Assembly: GCF_020707265.1 (NCBI RefSeq)
Contig: NZ_JAJFEQ010000004.1
Span: 186,001-250,000 of the forward strand
DNA length: 64,000 nucleotides
Direction of reading: 5' to 3'
From: Massilia sp. IC2-477
GTDB taxonomy: Bacteria; Pseudomonadota; Gammaproteobacteria; Burkholderiales; Burkholderiaceae_D
Part shown: positions 8,669 to 17,021 of the stretch, in pieces
Layout of the letters: each line of letters begins with the position of its first letter
Position numbering within the stretch: the stretch's first letter is position 1
The notes under the pieces: model-generated
The model's input: the letters and a program-made list of their open reading frames with translations, nothing else
Told to the model about the DNA's origin: nothing
The model's database searches: none
Made by a program: the position numbers and the translations under genes

Positions 8669-9643
8669 ATGAAGGCCGTACGCTGCAAGGATTGGGGTCC
8701 GATCGACAGCCTCGTGATCGAGGACCTGCCCGACCTGGTGCCCGGCAAGGGCGAAGTTGTCGTCGACGTGAAAGCGGCCGGGGTGAACTTCCCGGACGTG
8801 CTGACGGTACAGGGCAAATACCAGGTTCGGCCGGAGCTGCCCTTCACGCCCGGTAACGAATTCGCCGGCACCGTGCGCGCCGTCGGCGAGGGCGTGAGCG
8901 GCTTTGCACCGGGCCAGTCGGTGATCGGCTTCACGCGCACCGGCGCCTTTGCCGAGCAGGCGATTGCGCCAGCCGACGCCCTGATGCCGATGCCGCCCGG
9001 TATGGACTTCGACACGGCCGCCGCCATCACCCTCACCTACGGCACCTCGCACCACGCGGTGGTCGACCGCGCCGCCCTGCAGCCGGGCGAAACCATGCTG
9101 GTGCTGGGCGCGGCCGGCGGCGTCGGCCTGGCCGCGATCGAGATCGGCAAGGCCATCGGCGCGCGCGTGATCGCAGCCGCCTCCACCGACGAGAAGCTGG
9201 CGATCTGCCAGGCGCACGGGGCCGATGTCGTGATCAACTACGAGAAGGAAGACCTGCGCGAAGCACTCAAGGCGGCGACCGGCGGGCGCGGACCGGACGT
9301 CATCTACGACCCGGTCGGCGGCCCGTACAGCGAACCGGCGCTGCGCTCGATCGCCTGGCGCGGCCGGCACCTGGTGGTGGGCTTCGCCGCCGGCGAGATT
9401 CCGAAACTGCCCTGGAACCTGATGCTGCTGAAGGGCGCGTCGGTGGTCGGCGTGTTCTGGGGCGACTTCGTGCGCCGCGAACTAAAGGCCAACCTGGCGG
9501 CGATGCGGCAGATGCTGGGGTGGATGGCAGAGGGCAAGCTCAAGCCGCTGGTGTCGGGGCGCTATCCGCTGGAGGAGACGGCGCGGGCGCTGAATGACAT
9601 GGCGGCGCGTAAAGTTACCGGTAAGGTGGTGATCTGCCCGTAG
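8669..9643 (+). CDS. Zinc-independent medium-chain NADPH:quinone oxidoreductase family protein
   Basis: 324 residues, MDR superfamily, QOR branch. The GroES-like domain shows KAAGVNFPDVLTVQGKYQ and ELPFTPGNEFAG. The nucleotide-binding domain has LVLGAAGGVGLAAIEIGKA (AAGGVG loop typical of NADPH-binding quinone or acyl reductases). No zinc ligands are visible. The start at 8669 follows AAGGAGAG. Substrate not identifiable; quinones or enoyl/acryloyl thioesters are typical for the family. The TAG stop is the first triplet of a dispersed repeat. It is divergent from the TIR gene across 187 bases, which must hold both promoters. Confidence 0.88.
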   Translation: MKAVRCKDWGPIDSLVIEDLPDLVPGKGEVVVDVKAAGVNFPDVLTVQGKYQVRPELPFTPGNEFAGTVRAVGEGVSGFAPGQSVIGFTRTGAFAEQAIAPADALMPMPPGMDFDTAAAITLTYGTSHHAVVDRAALQPGETMLVLGAAGGVGLAAIEIGKAIGARVIAAASTDEKLAICQAHGADVVINYEKEDLREALKAATGGRGPDVIYDPVGGPYSEPALRSIAWRGRHLVVGFAAGEIPKLPWNLMLLKGASVVGVFWGDFVRRELKANLAAMRQMLGWMAEGKLKPLVSGRYPLEETARALNDMAARKVTGKVVICP

Positions 9644-9751
9644 GGTGGGCGGGTCTCCCGCCCACGCGGTGATCGTTATCGGCTCCGCTCGAGCGCTGGA
9701 TGATCTTGCTGCTGACTATCACCGCGTGGGCGGCGTAGCCGCCCACCCTAC
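9640..9751. repeat. Dispersed palindromic repeat, inverted pair (locus 3); carries a stop codon
   Basis: The left copy GTAGGGTGGGCGGG to CCCGCCCACGCGGTGAT (9640-9673) and the right copy TATCACCGCGTGGGCGG to CCGCCCACCCTACG (9717-9752) lie between two convergent genes. The TAG at 9641-9643 is the stop codon of the quinone oxidoreductase gene. Confidence 0.85.
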
Positions 9752-9765
9752 GAAACAACGATCAA

Positions 9766-11847
9766 TCAGGCGTTCAAATCCGCCGCGTCCGCCATCGTCC
9801 CTGGCTGGAAGAACTCGATCACCTCCGACTGCACACGGGTACGCTTGAACGGCGGCAGACTCTGCCAGATGCGCCTGCCGTAGGGCTTGGTAATGATGCG
9901 CGGGTCGCAGATCATCAGCACGCCACGGTCTTCCACGTCGCGGATCAGGCGCCCTGCCCCCTGCTTGAGCGTGATGATCGCTTCCGGCAACTGGTGGTGC
10001 ATGAAGCCGTTCAGGCCCTGCTTTTCCATCACTTCGATGCGCGCCGCCAGCACCGGGTCGTCCGGCGGGGCGAAGGGCAGCTTGTCGATGATGACGAGCG
10101 AGAGCGCGTCACCACGCACGTCCACGCCTTCCCAGAAACTCTGGCTGCCGACCAGCACCGCATTGCCGGCGTTGCGGAAGGAATCGAGTAGCTCGGTACG
10201 TCCACGCTCGCCCTGCACGAACAGCGGGAAATCCAGCCCGCGCGCCGCGAACTCTTCGCGCAGGCGCTCGGCCACCTTGTTCACGGCGCGGATCGTCGTG
10301 CACAGGAAGAAGGTGCGCCCGCCGGCCGCCTCGATCACCGGCAGGGCCATATCGACGCAGGCGTCGGTGTACTGGAAGGAATTCGGTTCCGGCAAGCCCG
10401 TCGGCACGTACAGGATGCCCTGCTCGCCGTAGTTGAACGGGCTCGGCCAGGTCATGGCCGGCTCGCCGGTGAGGCCCATCTGGTCGGAGAAATGCTTGAA
10501 GTCGTTCTTCACCGCCAGCGTCGCCGAGGTGAAGATCCAGCTGCGCGGCGTGCCTTCGCGCTGGCCCGAGAAGATCGGTGCGATCGATAGCGGCGTCTTG
10601 TGCAGCTGCAGCGAGGAATTGAAGGCCTCGACCCACAGCACGGCGGCATCGTCACCCGCGACGACCTTGCCTTTTTTGCCGTCCGGCTTCCAGGCGTCGA
10701 AGGAGGCACTCAGCTCGTGCGCGCGCAGGCGGCAGGCCTCGATCGTCTCCGCGCGCGCAGAATGTTCTTCCAGCACGGTGATCATGCCGGACAGCTCTTC
10801 CTTGAGCTTCTCGAGCGCCGGGAAAAACGCCGAGGTTGGCAGGATCTGCGGCAGCGACAGGCGGGTGCCGCCTTCCGGGAAGGTCAGGCGCAGGTCGCGC
10901 GCCGCCTTTTCGACTACGGTCACGACCTTGGCCCAATCCGGGCCGCGCGCATGCGCCAGGCCTTCGGCCAGCACGTCGCGGCACAGTTCCAGCACCTGCG
11001 AGGTCGAGACCGACTGGCCGAAGAACAGCGTCGCGGTGTCCGGCAGCTGGTGTGCTTCGTCGAAGATGATGGTGTTGGCCGAGGGCAGCAGTTCGGCCAC
11101 GCCGGTATCCTTCAGCGCCACGTCGGCGAAGAACAGGTGGTGGTTGACCACCACCACATCCGCCTGCTGGGCCTCGCGGCGCGCCTTCATCACGAAGCAG
11201 TCCTGGTAGTACTGGCATTCGGCGCCCATGCAGCTGTCGCGCGTGGAGGTGACGAGGTTCCAGACCGTGGCGTTTTCCGGCACCTTGGCCAGCTCGGCCT
11301 TGTCGCCCGAGTTGGTCATCTTGATGAAGCGCGAGATCTCGCGCAGGTGGCCGACATCGTCGCGCGAAGTCAGGCGGCCGTTGTTCAGGGTGCGTTCGAG
11401 GTGGAAATGGCAGACGTAGTTAGAACGGCCCTTGAGCAGCGCCACCGAGACCGGCGCGCGCAGGGCGGCGCGGATGGTCGGGATGTCGCGCAGGAACAAT
11501 TGATCCTGCAGGTTCTTGGTACCGGTCGAGATGATGGTCTTGCCGCCCCACAGCAGCGCGGGGACCAGGTAGGCGAAGGTCTTGCCCGTGCCGGTGCCGG
11601 CCTCGGCCATGAGGACCTTCTGCTCGGCGATCGCGCCGGCGATGGCCTTGGCCATTTCGGTCTGCGACTGGCGCGGCTTGTAGGTACCGACATTGGGCGC
11701 GAGCGGGCCTCCCGCCCCGAACAGGCGGTCGAGCTCTTCGTCGTATTTACCGGCGGGACGGACGCTGGCCGGGAGGACGTCGCCCTGTGGCGGCGACCCC
11801 GCCGGCTCGGCGGCGCTGACGCCGGGAACAGGGAGATGGTCAGTCAA
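9766..11847 (-). CDS. ATP-dependent DNA helicase, DinG/YoaA (XPD-like) family
   Basis: A 693-residue superfamily 2 helicase acting 5' to 3' on DNA repair or replication intermediates. Walker A is AEAGTGTGKT (81-90); the DEAH box is at 263-266 (IIFDEAHQLPD); motif VI is QGAGRLIRD. Four cysteines (C146, C206, C211, C217) between motifs I and II match the 4Fe-4S cluster of XPD-like helicases. The first 50 residues form a variable Pro/Ala-rich extension. It closely resembles YoaA/DinG proteins; which of the two cannot be settled here. Convergent with the upstream quinone oxidoreductase gene. Confidence 0.92.
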   Translation of the reverse strand: MTDHLPVPGVSAAEPAGSPPQGDVLPASVRPAGKYDEELDRLFGAGGPLAPNVGTYKPRQSQTEMAKAIAGAIAEQKVLMAEAGTGTGKTFAYLVPALLWGGKTIISTGTKNLQDQLFLRDIPTIRAALRAPVSVALLKGRSNYVCHFHLERTLNNGRLTSRDDVGHLREISRFIKMTNSGDKAELAKVPENATVWNLVTSTRDSCMGAECQYYQDCFVMKARREAQQADVVVVNHHLFFADVALKDTGVAELLPSANTIIFDEAHQLPDTATLFFGQSVSTSQVLELCRDVLAEGLAHARGPDWAKVVTVVEKAARDLRLTFPEGGTRLSLPQILPTSAFFPALEKLKEELSGMITVLEEHSARAETIEACRLRAHELSASFDAWKPDGKKGKVVAGDDAAVLWVEAFNSSLQLHKTPLSIAPIFSGQREGTPRSWIFTSATLAVKNDFKHFSDQMGLTGEPAMTWPSPFNYGEQGILYVPTGLPEPNSFQYTDACVDMALPVIEAAGGRTFFLCTTIRAVNKVAERLREEFAARGLDFPLFVQGERGRTELLDSFRNAGNAVLVGSQSFWEGVDVRGDALSLVIIDKLPFAPPDDPVLAARIEVMEKQGLNGFMHHQLPEAIITLKQGAGRLIRDVEDRGVLMICDPRIITKPYGRRIWQSLPPFKRTRVQSEVIEFFQPGTMADAADLNA

Positions 11848-11871
11848 TTGCTTGTTTCTTTAAAGCCCGGT

Positions 11872-12072
11872 TCAGGCCGGGATATCGGGCACCAGCTGCA
11901 TCTTCAGCAGCGTAATATGATCCTTGAGCTGCAGCTTACGCTTTTTCAAACGGCGCAGCTGTAGCTGGTCGGCATGGCCATCGGCGGCCAGCATCGAAAT
12001 GACGGCATCGAGGTCGCGGTGTTCCACGTCGAGTTCAATGATACGGCGCTGGATGTCCTGGACGTCGGTCAT
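11872..12072 (-). CDS. DUF465/YdcH-family small coiled-coil protein
   Basis: 66 residues, highly charged and helical. The core (DLDAVISMLAADGHADQLQ then LRRLKKRKLQLKDHI) is the signature of the YdcH/DUF465 family, small cytoplasmic proteins of unknown function. I chose the ATG at 12072 because it gives the family's usual length; upstream codons encode Pro-rich sequence without similarity. It lies 24 bases upstream of the helicase gene on the same strand, so the two are probably cotranscribed. Confidence 0.88.
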   Translation of the reverse strand: MTDVQDIQRRIIELDVEHRDLDAVISMLAADGHADQLQLRRLKKRKLQLKDHITLLKMQLVPDIPA

Positions 12073-12273
12073 GATTGCTGTTCCAAACAGTTCTGTACAA
12101 AGCGTTTGCGGGAGCTCGGGCGATGGCGCCGGCGGCAGACGGTGCGCCGCGGGTTTACCTGGGGCGGCCGGTGTGTTCGGCTTGCAACACAACGGCTTCT
12201 CGGTGCATAGTTTAATCTACGCCGAGGTTGCCGCCAACAAAGATTGGCGCAGGCGCTACCGAAATAAAGGTTT

Positions 12274-13068
12274 ATGACAACATACAAGATCGAAGCCGGC
12301 ACCGCGCAGCACATCGGGAACCGTCCCCAGCAGAACGACCGCGTCGCCCTCCTGACCGGCGCGCGTGCGCCCGGCTACGTGCTGGCCGTGCTGTCGGACG
12401 GCATTGCCGGCGCTAGCGGCGCGGACCAGGTGCTGCACACGGCGCGCCAGGTCTTCGACGAATTTAAGCCCGGCGACCATCCCAGCCTGGAACGGATCGG
12501 CGAGCTCCTGCGCGAGATCGTCAACGAGACCCACCTGATCATCAAGATGAACGCCGTCGCCACCCAGGTCGAGGCGCACGCCAGCTTCGTCGGGCTGGTC
12601 CTGACGCCGCACGGCGAGGCGGTGTGGGCGCATGTGGGCGATTCCAGGCTGTACCGCTTCCAGGACGGCAAGTGCCTCAGCCGCAGCAACGATGCCGCCT
12701 ATGTGGAGCATCTCGTAGCGACCGACAAATTGCCGGAAGAAGCGGCCAAAAACCACCGCAAGTCCAAACTCCTGCTCAACGTGCTGGGCAACAGCCGCAA
12801 GGAACCCTTCGTGACCATCGGCAGCCATGTGGGGCTGGCGCCTGGGGACGGCTTCCTGCTGGCCTCGGATGGCTTGTGGCACTTCTTTACGGACGCGGAA
12901 CTGGCGGCGGTCACGAGCAAGACAACGCCGCGGCAGGCGTCGGAGATGCTGATCAACAAGGCGGGCGAGCGCTCCCAGGGCAAGGGTGGGAATTGCTCGA
13001 TGGCGATCGTGAAGCTGGTGAAGGCGGCGCAGGAGGGAATGGCGGGCAAAGTGGGACGGGTGGTCTGA
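12274..13068 (+). CDS. PP2C-family protein serine/threonine phosphatase
   Basis: 264 residues, one PPM/PP2C domain. Metal-site motifs are present: NRPQQNDR, VLSDGIAGASGAD, AVWAHVGDSRLYR and LLASDGLWHF. The last motif reads GKGGNCSMAIVKL, where most family members have a metal-binding aspartate (GxxDNxT); the missing Asp is an oddity that could affect metal binding. Cytoplasmic; no kinase gene is adjacent, so the partner is unknown. It stands alone, divergent from the YdcH-like gene over about 200 bases. Confidence 0.88.
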   Translation: MTTYKIEAGTAQHIGNRPQQNDRVALLTGARAPGYVLAVLSDGIAGASGADQVLHTARQVFDEFKPGDHPSLERIGELLREIVNETHLIIKMNAVATQVEAHASFVGLVLTPHGEAVWAHVGDSRLYRFQDGKCLSRSNDAAYVEHLVATDKLPEEAAKNHRKSKLLLNVLGNSRKEPFVTIGSHVGLAPGDGFLLASDGLWHFFTDAELAAVTSKTTPRQASEMLINKAGERSQGKGGNCSMAIVKLVKAAQEGMAGKVGRVV

Positions 13069-13130
13069 GGACCTGCGACGTCGGCTTTCACCATTAGCAG
13101 ATGAGCCGTCATGCGCGCCACTGGCGCCCA

Positions 13131-13232
13131 TGACTTCCGGCGTAGGCCGGAATCCAATTTTGCGTGCGTACCACTTACCTGAAGCGTAGGCAGCACTCGA
13201 CGAACTTGGATCCCGGCCTTCGCCGGGATGAC
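13131..13232. repeat. Inverted pair of TTCCGGC/GCCGGAATCC-type intergenic repeats
   Basis: Two palindromic elements face each other: TGACTTCCGGCG to GCCGGAATCCAA (13131-13157) and TTGGATCCCGGCC to CGCCGGGATGAC (13206-13232). They are reverse complements of one another with a few mismatches, separated by 48 bases, and lie between the convergent PP2C and lipoprotein genes. Elements of this type (ATTCCGGCGAAGGCCGG) are common between genes in many proteobacteria. Confidence 0.75.
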
Positions 13233-13260
13233 GACTCATCGTGCGGTGGCCGAAATGGAG

Positions 13261-13950
13261 TTACTTCCCTGCCGCCGCCTTCGCCCTCTTCTCTTCCTCC
13301 GCCTTGCGCGCCGCGGCCTTCGCCTCGCGCTCGGCCACGCGCTCCGCGACTTCCTTCTGCTTCTGTTCCGAGCGGCGCTTGCGCTCCTCGAATTCGCGGG
13401 CGTTCGCAGCCGCCTTGGCTGCCTCTTCCGGCGCGCGGGCCGCTTCTTCCTTGGCCTTGGCGTTGCGGCGCGCCATGCGGGAGGCGGCCGGCGACGGCTT
13501 GGCCGGCGGCAGCGGCGTCACCTCACGCGGGGCGGGCTGCGGCTCGGTGGCCAGGCGGGCTTCCTCGGCCCGGTACTCGGCTTCAGCCGCGGCGATCTCG
13601 CGGTCGCGCTCTTCGACCTTGGTGCGGCGTTTGAAGCGCTCGGCTTCGATCTCGATGTTGCGCTGGGCGACCAGTGCCACGCGGCGGCGCTCCCGCGCTT
13701 CGTCCAGGCAGTTATTCACAAAGAATTTTTCGTAGCAGACCGCTTCACGTTCGGCATAGCGCGCCTCGATGGCGGCGCGTTCGGCCGCGACCGCGGACAG
13801 GCGCTGGTCGGCCTGGGCGACGGAGGTGGTCGGGTCGACCGCTTCCACCGACGGGCCCGGCTCTACGCTGGCGCAGGCCGTCAGGGCTGCGGCGATCACG
13901 GCTGCCGCGAAGGCGCTGCCAGCTGCGCGGAATACTGGGTGACTGCTCAT
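13261..13950 (-). CDS. Putative lipoprotein with a long charged coiled-coil region
   Basis: 229 residues. A signal peptide ends in a lipobox-like LTAC (C26). A helical segment carries two cysteines, C72 and C81, in VCYEKFFVNNCLDEARERRR, which could form a disulfide. The rest (about 85-225) is Glu/Lys/Arg/Ala-rich, predicted coiled coil, interrupted by a Pro-rich stretch near 135-155. No enzymatic motif. I recognise the cysteine segment as recurring in beta-proteobacterial proteins of unknown function but cannot name a family. It follows zapE by 14 bases and is probably the last gene of that transcript. Confidence 0.75.
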   Translation of the reverse strand: MSSHPVFRAAGSAFAAAVIAAALTACASVEPGPSVEAVDPTTSVAQADQRLSAVAAERAAIEARYAEREAVCYEKFFVNNCLDEARERRRVALVAQRNIEIEAERFKRRTKVEERDREIAAAEAEYRAEEARLATEPQPAPREVTPLPPAKPSPAASRMARRNAKAKEEAARAPEEAAKAAANAREFEERKRRSEQKQKEVAERVAEREAKAAARKAEEEKRAKAAAGK

Positions 13951-13964
13951 GGTTTCCTTTCGGT

Positions 13965-15062
13965 TCAGGCGATGGCGTCGGCCGCACCGCGGCGCTCGGC
14001 GAGCATGTACTCGCGCGACTGCATTTCAATGATACGCGAGACAGTGCGGTGGAATTCGTTCGCTAGCATACCCTTGGTGTACAGCTCTTCCGGCTCCACT
14101 GCCGCCGACATGATCAGCTTGACCTTGTGGTCGTAGAACACGTCGACCAGCCAGGTGAAGCGGCGTGCTTCCGAGGACTGCCCCGCCGACATGGCCGGAA
14201 TGCCCGACAGGATCACCGTGTGGAAGCGTGACGCCAGTTCCAGGTAGTCGTTCTGGGAACGCGGGCCGCCGCACAGGGTCGCGAAGTCGAACCAGATCAC
14301 GCCGCCGGCGCGGCGCAGCGCGCGGATCTCGCGGTTCTCGATGTGGACGATCGGGCTTTCGTCGGCCGTATCGGCCACCTTGGCGTAGGTTTCGCGCAGC
14401 TTCTGGTCGGAAGCGGCGTTCAGCGGCATGTAGTAGGCCTGCACCTGCTCGAGCGCGCGCTTGCGGTAGTCGTTGCCGGCATCGACGTTGAGGATGTCGA
14501 GCTTTTCCTGCAGCAGCGCGATGGTCGGCAGCATGCGGTCGCGGTGCAGCCCGTCCGGGTACAGCGTGGACGGCTCGTAGTTCGAGGTCATCACGAAGGA
14601 GACGCCGTTGTCGAACAGGGCCTTGAGCAGGTTATACAGGATCATCGCGTCGGCGATGTCCGAGACGTGGAATTCGTCGAAGCAGATCAGGCGGTATTTC
14701 TTGGCGATGCGCTTGGCCACCTCATCGAGCGGGTCGGCCACGCCTTTCAGCTCGTCCAGCTGGCCGTGCACGGCACGCATGAACTCGTGGAAGTGCAGGC
14801 GCGTCTTGCGCACCACCGGCACCACCGAATAGAAGGAGTCCATCAGGAAGGACTTGCCGCGCCCCACCCCGCCCCACATGTACACGCCCTTCGGCACGTC
14901 AGGGCGGTTGATGAGGCGCTTGAAAGCGGACGACCGCTGGGCCTTGTAATGGACCCAGTCGTCGTACGCCTGCTGGAGACGGTCCACCGCGGCTTGCTGG
15001 GCCGGGTCGGACTGGAAGCCGCGCTCGGTCAGCGCGTGTTGATAGTACTCTTGAACGTTCAT
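13965..15062 (-). CDS. zapE: Cell division protein ZapE (AFG1-like ATPase)
   Basis: A 365-residue P-loop ATPase of the AFG1/ZapE family; in E. coli ZapE associates with the Z-ring and destabilises FtsZ polymers in late division or under stress. Walker A is GGVGRGKS (64-71), Walker B LICFDEFHVSD, sensor-like MTSNYEPSTLYPDGLHRDR. Length is typical. It lies downstream of lpd in the 2-oxoglutarate dehydrogenase cluster, separated by 74 bases with one palindromic repeat; association of zapE with TCA genes is common in beta-proteobacteria. Confidence 0.94.
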   Translation of the reverse strand: MNVQEYYQHALTERGFQSDPAQQAAVDRLQQAYDDWVHYKAQRSSAFKRLINRPDVPKGVYMWGGVGRGKSFLMDSFYSVVPVVRKTRLHFHEFMRAVHGQLDELKGVADPLDEVAKRIAKKYRLICFDEFHVSDIADAMILYNLLKALFDNGVSFVMTSNYEPSTLYPDGLHRDRMLPTIALLQEKLDILNVDAGNDYRKRALEQVQAYYMPLNAASDQKLRETYAKVADTADESPIVHIENREIRALRRAGGVIWFDFATLCGGPRSQNDYLELASRFHTVILSGIPAMSAGQSSEARRFTWLVDVFYDHKVKLIMSAAVEPEELYTKGMLANEFHRTVSRIIEMQSREYMLAERRGAADAIA

Positions 15063-15079
15063 GATGAGGCAGTGTTAAC

Positions 15080-15110
15080 GTAGGGTGGGCGGGGAACCCG
15101 CCCACCCTAC
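15080..15110. repeat. Dispersed palindromic repeat, single symmetrical copy (locus 4)
   Basis: GTAGGGTGGGCGGG followed by CCCGCCCACCCTAC is a near-perfect hairpin of 13-14 bp. Unlike the other loci, both arms end in the GTAGGG sequence, as if two half-elements had collapsed into one. It sits between the lpd stop and the zapE start. Confidence 0.82.
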
Positions 15111-15136
15111 CAAGGCGCGGTGGCGCCTCTGTTGCT

Positions 15137-16570
15137 TTAGAAGTTCAGCGAACGCTTGTCCACCGCCAGCGCCGCTTCCTTCACGGCTTCCGACAGCGAC
15201 GGGTGCGCGTGGCAGATGCGGGCGATGTCTTCCGACGAGGCCTTGAACTCCATCGCGACGACGGCTTCCGAGATCAGCTCGGAGGCCACCGGGCCGACGA
15301 TGTGCACGCCCAGGATTTCATCGGTGGTCGCATCGGCCAGGAATTTCACCATGCCCGAGGTATCGCCCAGCGCGCGTGCACGGCCGTTGGCCATGAACGG
15401 GAAGGTGCCGGCCTTGTACGACACGCCTTCGGCCTTCAGCTGCTGCTCGGTCTTGCCGACCCAGGCGATTTCCGGCGAGGTGTAGATGACCCAGGGGATG
15501 GTGTTGAAGTTGACGTGGCCGTGCTGGCCGGCGATGCGCTCGGCAACCGCGACGCCCTCTTCTTCCGCCTTGTGCGCCAGCATCGGGCCGCGCACGACGT
15601 CGCCCACCGCCCACACGCCCGGCAGGCTGGTACGGCACTCGTCGTCCACGACCACGAAGCCGCGCTCGTCCAGCTGCACGCCGACGGTCTCGATACCGAG
15701 GCCGGTGGTGTTCGGCACGCGGCCGATCGAGATGATCAGGCGGTCGAAGGTGGCCTTCTGCTCGGCGCCGGTGCTGTCCGCGTATTCCACGGTGACGTCG
15801 TTCGCACCCTTGGTGATCTTGCCGATCTTGCAGCCCAGGTTGATCTTCAGGCCCTGCTTGGTGAACAGCTTGTGCGCTTCCTTGGCGATCTGCTCGTCGA
15901 CCGCGCCCAGGAAGGTCGGCAGACCTTCCAGCACGGTGACGTCCGCGCCCACGCGGCGCCACACCGAGCCCATTTCCAGGCCGATGACGCCGGCGCCGAT
16001 CACGCCCAGCTTGCCCGGGACCGCGTCGATCGCCAGTGCGCCTTCGTTCGACAGGATCAGCTTCTCGTCGAATTCCGCGCCCGGCAGCTGGCGCGCGTTC
16101 GAACCGGTCGCGATGACCACGTTCTTGGCGCTCAGGGTGTCGGTGGTCTGGCCGCTGACATTGATGGTGTAGCCGCCATCGGTTTTGCCGGCGAAGGAAC
16201 CGTGGCCGTGGAAGAAGGTGACCTTGTTCTTCTTGAACAGGAACAGGATGCCGTCGTTATTCTGCTTGACGATGGTGTCCTTGCGCTTGAGCATGGTCGG
16301 CAGGTCGAGTTCCAGGCCGCCAACCTTGATGCCGTGGTCGGCAAAGGCGTGGCCGGCGTGCTCGAAGTGTTCCGACGACTGCAGCAGCGCTTTCGACGGG
16401 ATGCAGCCGACGTTGGTGCAGGTGCCGCCCGGAGCCGGCTTGCCGGCTGCGTTGCTCCATGCGTCGATGCAGGCGGTCTTGAAGCCCAGCTGCGCTGCGC
16501 GGATGGCGGCGATGTAGCCGCCGGGGCCGCCGCCGATCACGACGACGTCAAATTGTTTCTCGTTACTCAT
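15137..16570 (-). CDS. lpdA: Dihydrolipoyl dehydrogenase (E3)
   Basis: A 477-residue FAD flavoprotein that reoxidises lipoyl groups of the 2-oxoglutarate dehydrogenase complex with NAD+. The FAD motif is [14 protein letters not shown], the redox disulfide is C51/C56 in [13 protein letters not shown], the NAD motif is [16 protein letters not shown], and the C-terminal [15 protein letters not shown] carries the catalytic His-Glu pair. SD AAGGAAG precedes the ATG. Fourth gene of odhA-odhB-pspC-lpdA. It lacks the N-terminal lipoyl domain found on some pyruvate-dehydrogenase E3 proteins, fitting the 2-oxoglutarate complex. Confidence 0.97.
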   Translation of the reverse strand: MSNEKQFDVVVIGGGPGGYIAAIRAAQLGFKTACIDAWSNAAGKPAPGGTCTNVGCIPSKALLQSSEHFEHAGHAFADHGIKVGGLELDLPTMLKRKDTIVKQNNDGILFLFKKNKVTFFHGHGSFAGKTDGGYTINVSGQTTDTLSAKNVVIATGSNARQLPGAEFDEKLILSNEGALAIDAVPGKLGVIGAGVIGLEMGSVWRRVGADVTVLEGLPTFLGAVDEQIAKEAHKLFTKQGLKINLGCKIGKITKGANDVTVEYADSTGAEQKATFDRLIISIGRVPNTTGLGIETVGVQLDERGFVVVDDECRTSLPGVWAVGDVVRGPMLAHKAEEEGVAVAERIAGQHGHVNFNTIPWVIYTSPEIAWVGKTEQQLKAEGVSYKAGTFPFMANGRARALGDTSGMVKFLADATTDEILGVHIVGPVASELISEAVVAMEFKASSEDIARICHAHPSLSEAVKEAALAVDKRSLNF

Positions 16571-16585
16571 GAGTAGCTTCCTTAT

Positions 16586-16942
16586 TTATTCTTCTGGGAC
16601 AAAGATCCACAGGGCCAGATAGGCCAGGGCTCCGATACCGGTCGTCACCAGGGTAAGCAGGACGAACACAAGGCGCCAGGCATAGATGTCCATGCCGAAG
16701 GCCGAACTCAGGGCGCCGCAGACACCGGCCAGCCAGCGATCCCGGCGCGGGCGGCGCATGGTGCGGAACTTGGCCTCGATGCTGCCGGGCGGCGGGCCGA
16801 AACCGGTACCCGCGCCGCCATCCTTGTCCAGGTTGATCCGTTCGCTGGCCAGGACCTTCGCCTTGGCCTGTTCGAATTCGGCGTCCGTCAGGGCGCCGGC
16901 CTGGTGCAGTTCATGCAAACGCCGGATTTCATCGGAGATCAT
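16586..16942 (-). CDS. SHOCT-like plus PspC-domain membrane protein inside the odh operon
   Basis: 118 residues. The N-terminal 35 residues (EIRRLHELHQAGALTDAEFEQAK) form a SHOCT-like short helical module. A linker leads to a PspC domain (about 62-118: RDRWLAGVCGALSSAFGMD, then one hydrophobic segment ending IFVPEE). PspC proteins act in envelope-stress sensing. I chose the ATG at 16942, with SD GAGGA six bases upstream; the GTG at 16954 would turn that SD into coding sequence. It lies between odhB and lpdA on the same strand and should be cotranscribed, an unusual place for a stress protein. Confidence 0.85.
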   Translation of the reverse strand: MISDEIRRLHELHQAGALTDAEFEQAKAKVLASERINLDKDGGAGTGFGPPPGSIEAKFRTMRRPRRDRWLAGVCGALSSAFGMDIYAWRLVFVLLTLVTTGIGALAYLALWIFVPEE

Positions 16943-16972
16943 GGCGGTCCTCACTGGTGGTCTGCTGTGTCA

Positions 16973-17000
16973 GCGGACATGCCCCGCAAGGCATGTCCGC
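16973..17000. repeat. Perfect 11-bp inverted repeat in the odhB-pspC spacer
   Basis: GCGGACATGCC, loop CCGCAA, GGCATGTCCGC. No T tract follows on the transcribed strand, so it is more likely an mRNA-processing or stability hairpin, or a partial attenuator, than a full terminator. Confidence 0.75.
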
Positions 17001-17021
17001 ACTGCACCGCTGTGCCCTCGA

